Below are positions 59,289 through 64,000 of a DNA stretch of 64,000 nt, one piece after another. A program made the position numbers and the translations under genes. The stretch's first letter is position 1. Every line of letters begins with the position of its first letter. The DNA is from Duganella guangzhouensis (GTDB taxonomy: Bacteria > Pseudomonadota > Gammaproteobacteria > Burkholderiales > Burkholderiaceae_D): NCBI RefSeq assembly GCF_009674535.1, contig NZ_WKJK01000008.1, forward strand, positions 62,001 through 126,000. Direction: 5' to 3'. Below the pieces are notes generated by a model. The model did not search any database. It saw nothing but the letters and a program-made list of their open reading frames with translations, and had not been told where the DNA came from.

Positions 59289-60154
59289 GCCAGCTTCCCT
59301 GCGTAATCCTTGGCGAACTGCCACGCCACCCGGCCCGAACGCGAACCGCGCTGCAAGGCCCAGCGCAAGGCATCGCCACGCGCCGCCTCGATCTGCGCCT
59401 CGCTGCAACCGAGCGACGACAGCCAGTGACCGACGATGGTCAGATAATCATCCTGCTTGAACGGATAGAAGGTCAGCCACAGGCCAAAGCGCTCCGACAG
59501 CGAGATTTTCTCTTCCACCGTCTCGCCCGGATGCAGATCGCCGTTCTCGTCGTGCTTGTACGTCATATTGTCGGACATGCGCTCCGGCAGCAGGTGGCGA
59601 CGGTTCGAGGTGGCGTAAATCAGCACATTGTCCGACTGCGCGGCGATGCTGCCATCCAGCGCCACTTTCAACGCCTTGTAGCCACTCTCGCCCTCTTCAA
59701 ACGACAGGTCATCGCAGAAGATGATGAAGCGCTCGGGACGTCCCGCCACCAGATCGACGATATCCGGCAACTCGGCCAGATCGGCCTTGTCCACCTCGAT
59801 CAGGCGCAAACCATCCTTGGCGAACTGGTTCAGACAAGCCTTGATCAGCGACGACTTGCCGGTGCCCCGCGCGCCGGTCAGCAGCACGTTGTTGGCCGGC
59901 TTGCCGGACACAAACTGACGCGTGTTCTGTTCGATCTGCTCCTTTTGCGGGCCGATATGCTGCAAGTCATCCAGCGCGATGTCGGACACATGCGCCACCG
60001 CCTGCAAATAGCTCGGGCCATTGGCGCGCTGGCGCCAGCGGTAGGCATAACCGCGCGCCCAGTCGGTCTGCGGCGCTGCCGGCGGCAGGATGGCTTCCAC
60101 GCGCGCCAGCAGCGCCTCGGCGCGCACGAGGAATTGTTCGAGGGCGGCCGACAT
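59285..60154 (-). CDS. DUF815 family AAA ATPase
   Basis: A 289-residue AAA+ ATP-binding protein. Walker A is LLTGARGTGKSSLIKA near residue 92, Walker B IIFCDDLSFEEGE near 145, and SNRRHLLPERMSDN is the family-specific segment near 180. No experimental role is known to me; members occur next to argJ and mutT genes in many betaproteobacteria. ATG 60154 is chosen because homology starts at MSAALEQF. It lies one base after the argJ stop codon, showing close coupling. Confidence 0.92.
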   Translation of the reverse strand: MSAALEQFLVRAEALLARVEAILPPAAPQTDWARGYAYRWRQRANGPSYLQAVAHVSDIALDDLQHIGPQKEQIEQNTRQFVSGKPANNVLLTGARGTGKSSLIKACLNQFAKDGLRLIEVDKADLAELPDIVDLVAGRPERFIIFCDDLSFEEGESGYKALKVALDGSIAAQSDNVLIYATSNRRHLLPERMSDNMTYKHDENGDLHPGETVEEKISLSERFGLWLTFYPFKQDDYLTIVGHWLSSLGCSEAQIEAARGDALRWALQRGSRSGRVAWQFAKDYAGKLA

Positions 60155-60155
60155 C

Positions 60156-61394
60156 TTAAGAACGGTAGTCAGCGTTGATCGACACGTAATCGTGCGACAG
60201 GTCGCAGGTGTACACCGTGGCCGATGCCGCACCGCGCGCCAGCTTCACGCGTACCGTGATTTCAGCCTGCTGCATCACGCGCTGGCCGTCTTCTTCCTTG
60301 TAGTCCGGATTGCGGCCGCCGTTCTTGGCCACCCACACATCGTCCAGATACAGATTCAGTTTGCTGACGTCCAGGTCGTCGACACCGGCGTAACCGATCG
60401 CGGCCAGGATGCGGCCCAGATTCGGATCGGACGCGAAGAAGGCGGTTTTCACCAGCGGCGAATGGCCGATCGAGTAAGCGATCTTGCGGCATTCTTCCAC
60501 GCTGGCGCCCTCTTCCACAACGATGCTCATGAACTTGGTCGCGCCCTCGCCGTCACGCACGATGGCCTGGGCCAGGAACAGCGACAGCTCGGTCACCGCG
60601 TCGCGCAGTTGCGCGTATTCCGGCTGCTCCACCGAGGTGATTTCCAGCGCGCCGGCGCCGGTGGCGATCAGCATGAAGGAATCGTTGGTCGAAGTATCGC
60701 CATCGATGGTGATGCAGTTGAACGAATGATTGGCGGCGTGTTTGACCAGTTGGTCCAGCACCGGCTGCGCCACCTTGGCGTCCAGCGCCAGATAGCCCAG
60801 CATGGTCGCCATATTCGGCTTGATCATGCCGGCGCCCTTGGAGATACCGGTCATGGTCACGCTGTGGCCGCCGATGGTGACGGTGCGCGAGCCGGCTTTC
60901 GGCTGGGTGTCGGTGGTCATGATGGCTTCGGCAGCGTTATACCAGTTGTCGGCCTTCAGACCGGCCACCGCCTGCGGCAGACCAGCGATCACCTTGGCGG
61001 CCGGCAGCGGCTCCAGAATCACGCCGGTCGAGAACGGCAGGATCTGCGCCGCGTCCACGCCCAGCTGCGCCGCCAGCGCGGCGCAGGTCTCATTGGCCAG
61101 CGACAGGCCCAGCTCGCCGGTGCCGGCGTTGGCGTTGCCGGTGTTGACCAGCAACGCGGCGATCGGCTTGCCGCTGTCCTTGGCCGCCGCCAGATGCGCC
61201 TTGGCGATCTGTACCGGCGCCGCGCAGAAGCGGTTCAGCGTGAACACGCCGGCCACGGTGGCGCTCGGCGCCAGTTTCATCACCAGCACATCCTTGCGAT
61301 TCGGCTTCTTGATGCCGGCTTCGGCAAAGCCGATTTCAATGCCGGCAACCGGCTTCAGTTCGGAGGCAATGGGCAGGGGGGAATTGACGGCCAT
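60156..61394 (-). CDS. argJ: Bifunctional glutamate N-acetyltransferase / ornithine acetyltransferase
   Basis: A 412-residue arginine biosynthesis enzyme that recycles the acetyl group from N-acetylornithine to glutamate. It is made as a precursor that cleaves itself before the threonine of ATML; that site is intact in [19 protein letters not shown] near residue 200, as are [10 protein letters not shown] near 118 and [20 protein letters not shown] [14 protein letters not shown] near 240. Normal length for the family. It is the first gene of argJ-DUF815-mutT on the minus strand. Confidence 0.96.
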   Translation of the reverse strand: MAVNSPLPIASELKPVAGIEIGFAEAGIKKPNRKDVLVMKLAPSATVAGVFTLNRFCAAPVQIAKAHLAAAKDSGKPIAALLVNTGNANAGTGELGLSLANETCAALAAQLGVDAAQILPFSTGVILEPLPAAKVIAGLPQAVAGLKADNWYNAAEAIMTTDTQPKAGSRTVTIGGHSVTMTGISKGAGMIKPNMATMLGYLALDAKVAQPVLDQLVKHAANHSFNCITIDGDTSTNDSFMLIATGAGALEITSVEQPEYAQLRDAVTELSLFLAQAIVRDGEGATKFMSIVVEEGASVEECRKIAYSIGHSPLVKTAFFASDPNLGRILAAIGYAGVDDLDVSKLNLYLDDVWVAKNGGRNPDYKEEDGQRVMQQAEITVRVKLARGAASATVYTCDLSHDYVSINADYRS

Positions 61395-61716
61395 ATTCGT
61401 GATCTCGTGGGTGAAAAGAGGGAGCCGCTATTGTAATGCCTGCGCCGCCGCATGCGCGGAACCGCGCGGAAAGAGGCCATAACAGAACATCAAATTTGTT
61501 TAAAAATCACTATAAAGATATCGTACAACCCCCTGTTTTTACACAGGTTTTTGCACAAAAACCACAAAAATTTAGTACGTTCGTTCGGAAATGCATTTTT
61601 CATTTCATGCTCTGGGGAAATTAGTCTAAGGTGTCAACGAATGCCCCATCCCCGCATTATCAGAGACACAAGACGGCACAACCGTCACACCAACAACAAC
61701 CCCTAGGATTGAACTC
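61395..61716. promoter_or_regulatory. Divergent intergenic region argJ / porin
   Basis: A 322-base AT-rich non-coding region. It should hold both promoters. TTGTTT (61496-61501) and TATCGT (61519-61524) are spaced by 17 bases on the plus strand but lie far upstream of the porin gene, so this is a weak candidate. The part before the porin contains A-rich and T-rich runs; no small gene or clear terminator was seen. Confidence 0.4.
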
Positions 61717-62943
61717 ATGAAAAAGCAACTGTTAGTAGCTGCAGTATCTGCCGCCCTCGCTGCCGCCGCCGCCCTGCCGGCCCGCGCTGGCGCCATGGAT
61801 GACGGCAATCTGAGCATCAGTGGTTTCGGCACGCTGGGCGTGGCCAAAAGCAATACCGACGAGGCGAAATTCGCCCGTTACAACCAGGCTGACGGCACCG
61901 GCGACAGCGCCCGCATCGGCCTCGACACCAACCTCGGCCTGCAAGCCACCTACAAATTCAACGACTGGCTGTCCGGCACCGCGCAGGTTTTGACCCGCAA
62001 AGCCACCCAGCCGAACTTCACCACCGACCTGACCTGGGCCTTCCTCAAAGCCCGCATCAACGATGAAGTGTCGGTGCGCGTCGGCCGCGTGGTGGTGCCA
62101 ACCTTCCTGATCTCGGACTACCAGAACGTTGGCTACGCCAACACCATGATGCGTCCGCCGATCGAGATGTACAGCCAGAACCCGATTGAAAACTCGGACG
62201 GCGCCGACATCAACTATCAGCACGCCTTTGGCGATCTGAACTTCACCGCCCAGGCGTTTGCCGGCGTCAGCCGCGGCAAGCTGTTTGTGTCCTCGGGTAC
62301 CGGCTCGACCGCGACCTACCGCGCGCCAGCCGCCGGTATCAGCCTGAGCGGCGAATACGGCCCGGTGCTGCTGCGCTTCGCCCACGCCCGCGCCGACATG
62401 CACATCAACGACCTGCAGCCGATCAACAGCCTGACCACCACCCTGAACAGCGTGGGCCTGAGCCAGCTGGCATCGGACCTCACCTTCACCTCCGGCAAGA
62501 AGATCGCCTTCACCTCGGTCGGCGGCACCCTGGACTGGAACAACATCGTAGGCCAGGCCGAGTACGCTCAGCGCCGCGCCAAGGAACCGGTCTATCTGCC
62601 GGACACCAACTCCTGGTACACCATGGTCGGCTACCGCATCGGCAAAGTACTGCCGTACTACGCGCATGCTTCGGCCAAGGGCGCCGGCAGCTCGGTCACC
62701 CCACCAGCCGCGCTGGCGCGCATTCCGGCGCTGAACAGCGTCGTCACCAGCCTGCTGGCCTCGTCCGAACAGAGCTCCGACATCATCGGCGTGCGTTGGG
62801 ACTTCGCCAAATCGCTGGCACTGAAAGTACAGGTTGACCGCGTCAAGCCGCAAGCCAAATCGGGCCTACTGATTAACGTGCCGACCGCCGGCTACAGCAA
62901 GGACGTGACCGTGGTCGCGGCCGGCCTGGACTTCGTATTCTGA
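61717..62943 (+). CDS. Outer membrane porin-like beta-barrel protein
   Basis: A 408-residue outer membrane protein. Signal peptide residues 1-24 (ending ARAGA), then alternating polar/hydrophobic strands with GVAKSNTDEAKFARYNQADG near the start and a C-terminal strand DVTVVAAGLDFVF ending in phenylalanine. It fits the porin_4-like or carbohydrate porin-like group, but no specific family signature is decisive. It is followed after 16 bases by a small PstS-like protein and then a membrane sensor. The three are likely a transcription unit. Confidence 0.8.
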   Translation: MKKQLLVAAVSAALAAAAALPARAGAMDDGNLSISGFGTLGVAKSNTDEAKFARYNQADGTGDSARIGLDTNLGLQATYKFNDWLSGTAQVLTRKATQPNFTTDLTWAFLKARINDEVSVRVGRVVVPTFLISDYQNVGYANTMMRPPIEMYSQNPIENSDGADINYQHAFGDLNFTAQAFAGVSRGKLFVSSGTGSTATYRAPAAGISLSGEYGPVLLRFAHARADMHINDLQPINSLTTTLNSVGLSQLASDLTFTSGKKIAFTSVGGTLDWNNIVGQAEYAQRRAKEPVYLPDTNSWYTMVGYRIGKVLPYYAHASAKGAGSSVTPPAALARIPALNSVVTSLLASSEQSSDIIGVRWDFAKSLALKVQVDRVKPQAKSGLLINVPTAGYSKDVTVVAAGLDFVF

Positions 62944-62959
62944 TCGGGAGACTATAACA

Positions 62960-63367
62960 ATGAAAAAAATTATGAGTGCGCTCCTGCTGACCGTGCTGGC
63001 GGCGGCAGCGCTGCCAGCCTCGGCGGAAATCGTCGTCATCGTCAGCAAGCAGAATCCGGCCACGCGCATGTTCTCGGAACAGGCGTCGCAATTCTTCCTC
63101 GGCAAATCCAACCTGTTCACGCCAGTCGACCAGGCTGACGGCTCGGCCATCCGCAACGAGTTCTACCACAAGGTGGCGGACAAGGACGCGGCCCAGGTCA
63201 AGGCGCTGTGGTCCAAGCTGGTGTTCACCGGTAAAGCCACGCCGCCGAAGGAATATCCAAACAGCGCCGAGGTCAAGAAAGCAGTTGCTGCCGATCCGAA
63301 AGCAATCGGGTATATTGATAAATCGGCAGTTGACGATAGCGTCAAAGTGATCCTGACACTGCCTTAA
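62960..63367 (+). CDS. Small PstS-like periplasmic protein
   Basis: A 135-residue exported protein. The signal peptide (residues 1 to about 22, ending ASAEI) is followed by a short domain similar to phosphate-binding proteins: ASQFFLGKSNLFTPVDQADGSAIRNEFY and the late AIGYIDKSAVDDSVKVIL. Full PstS has two lobes and about 320-350 residues; this is one lobe at most. Such small proteins occur beside porins and sensors in related bacteria. Ligand unproven. Confidence 0.8.
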   Translation: MKKIMSALLLTVLAAAALPASAEIVVIVSKQNPATRMFSEQASQFFLGKSNLFTPVDQADGSAIRNEFYHKVADKDAAQVKALWSKLVFTGKATPPKEYPNSAEVKKAVAADPKAIGYIDKSAVDDSVKVILTLP

Positions 63368-63448
63368 CCCAGGCTGCCACCGGCCTGCCGCATCACCACT
63401 GCGGCAGGCGCGTACGCTCCTGGCATCGCCCAACAAGGAGTGAACGAT

Positions 63449-64000
63449 TTGAGCCTGTCGCTACGCGCGAAATTTTTAATGCTCAGCGCCGTGGTGCAGG
63501 CGCTAGTGGTTGGCCTACTGATCTGGAACGGCCTGCGGCTGATGAACCACGCCGTCAACACCAATGCCGAACGGGTGGCGCAGGAATACGCCGTCACCCT
63601 CAACCTGTCCCTCAGTCCCTATGCCCTCAGCGGCCGTCTGCCCGAGCTCAACAGCTATCTGGGCGAAATGCTGTCCGATCCCGACGACAGCTTCCTGCGC
63701 TACCTGACCATCCTCGACGAACACGAGCAGCCGATCATCGCGGTCGGCCGCCGCGATACGCCGTTGCCGACGCTGCTGCGCGAAGGCGGCGGCACCAGCT
63801 TCAAGGGCGTGCGCACGCTGCTCAGCGCAGCCACGCTGCACGCGCGCTCGCCGCTGCTGCTGGCCAACAACCGCATCGGCAGCATCAACTTCGGCCTCAC
63901 CACCAAAGACCTGCAACGCGCGCGCGACGAAGTGCTGATGCAAAGCGTCGGCATCGCGCTGTTCGGCTTTGCGCTGGGGGTGCTGATGTTTTACGTGTTC
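63449..64000 (+). CDS. Membrane sensor protein, N-terminal part (3' end outside window)
   Basis: 184 codons are visible, running off the window. A TTG start has an AAGGAG site eight bases upstream. An N-terminal membrane segment (about 9-30) is followed by a periplasmic domain (about 35-165; LNLSLSPYALSGRLPELNSYLGEML and FLRYLTILDEHEQPI resemble small sensor domains of chemoreceptors, diguanylate cyclases or kinases) and the start of a second membrane segment (about 167-184). The output domain lies outside. It probably senses a periplasmic signal with the PstS-like protein before it. Confidence 0.7.
   Translation, partial: MSLSLRAKFLMLSAVVQALVVGLLIWNGLRLMNHAVNTNAERVAQEYAVTLNLSLSPYALSGRLPELNSYLGEMLSDPDDSFLRYLTILDEHEQPIIAVGRRDTPLPTLLREGGGTSFKGVRTLLSAATLHARSPLLLANNRIGSINFGLTTKDLQRARDEVLMQSVGIALFGFALGVLMFYVF

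Overview
The window looks like chromosomal DNA of a GC-rich betaproteobacterium, most likely an Oxalobacteraceae member of the Massilia/Duganella type. This rests on the gene content: the block pilB-pilC-pilD-coaE-zapD-yacG followed by convergent mutT/DUF815/argJ, a PEP-CTERM protein, several TonB receptors and strong GC3 bias. No mobile element, prophage, CRISPR array, rRNA or tRNA was seen. The species is inferred, not proven.

Layout. 1-5.4 kb: the end of a PLP aminotransferase gene overlapping a RutR-like TetR regulator, a convergent PEP-CTERM surface protein, a GNAT enzyme, a small membrane protein with a LytS/LytTR-type two-component pair, and a VOC protein. 5.4-13.9 kb (minus): a seven-gene nucleoside catabolic operon, xapA-deoB-deoC-ALDH-deoA-cdd-deaminase. 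14.1-17.1 kb (plus): pseudouridine genes psuK (with fused HTH) and psuG plus a LysR regulator. 17.1-21.8 kb (minus): pyroglutamyl peptidase with DUF979/DUF969 membrane proteins, then a TonB receptor. 22.1-28 kb (plus): transaldolase and a complete BMP-type nucleoside ABC importer. 28-31.9 kb: a lone HigA-like protein, nudK, a DeoR regulator, a cytochrome c, an M50-like protein lacking its protease motifs, and a lone periplasmic binding protein. 31.9-47.6 kb (minus): an overlapping trio of exported S1/P1 nuclease, PLD-fold enzyme and 5'-nucleotidase lipoprotein, a second TonB receptor, then puuE-xdhA-xdhB-xdhC-guaD-exported adenosine deaminase; uraH lies divergently. 48-51 kb: TPR-methyltransferase, VOC protein, APH(3')-like kinase. 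51-61.4 kb: CorC-like protein, type IV pilus assembly genes and housekeeping genes. 61.7-64 kb: porin, small PstS-like protein and the start of a membrane sensor.

The unifying theme of 5-48 kb is use of nucleic acids as food. Exported enzymes could cut DNA or RNA to nucleotides, remove phosphate and deaminate adenosine outside the cytoplasm. A TonB receptor and the ABC importer could bring products in. Phosphorylases, DeoB, DeoC, an ALDH16-type aldehyde dehydrogenase and transaldolase could feed the sugar to central metabolism, while deaminases, xanthine dehydrogenase, UraH and PuuE could process the bases. Individual enzyme calls are mostly solid; their working together as one nucleic acid utilisation system is inference. 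The steps urate to 5-hydroxyisourate and OHCU decarboxylation are not encoded here.
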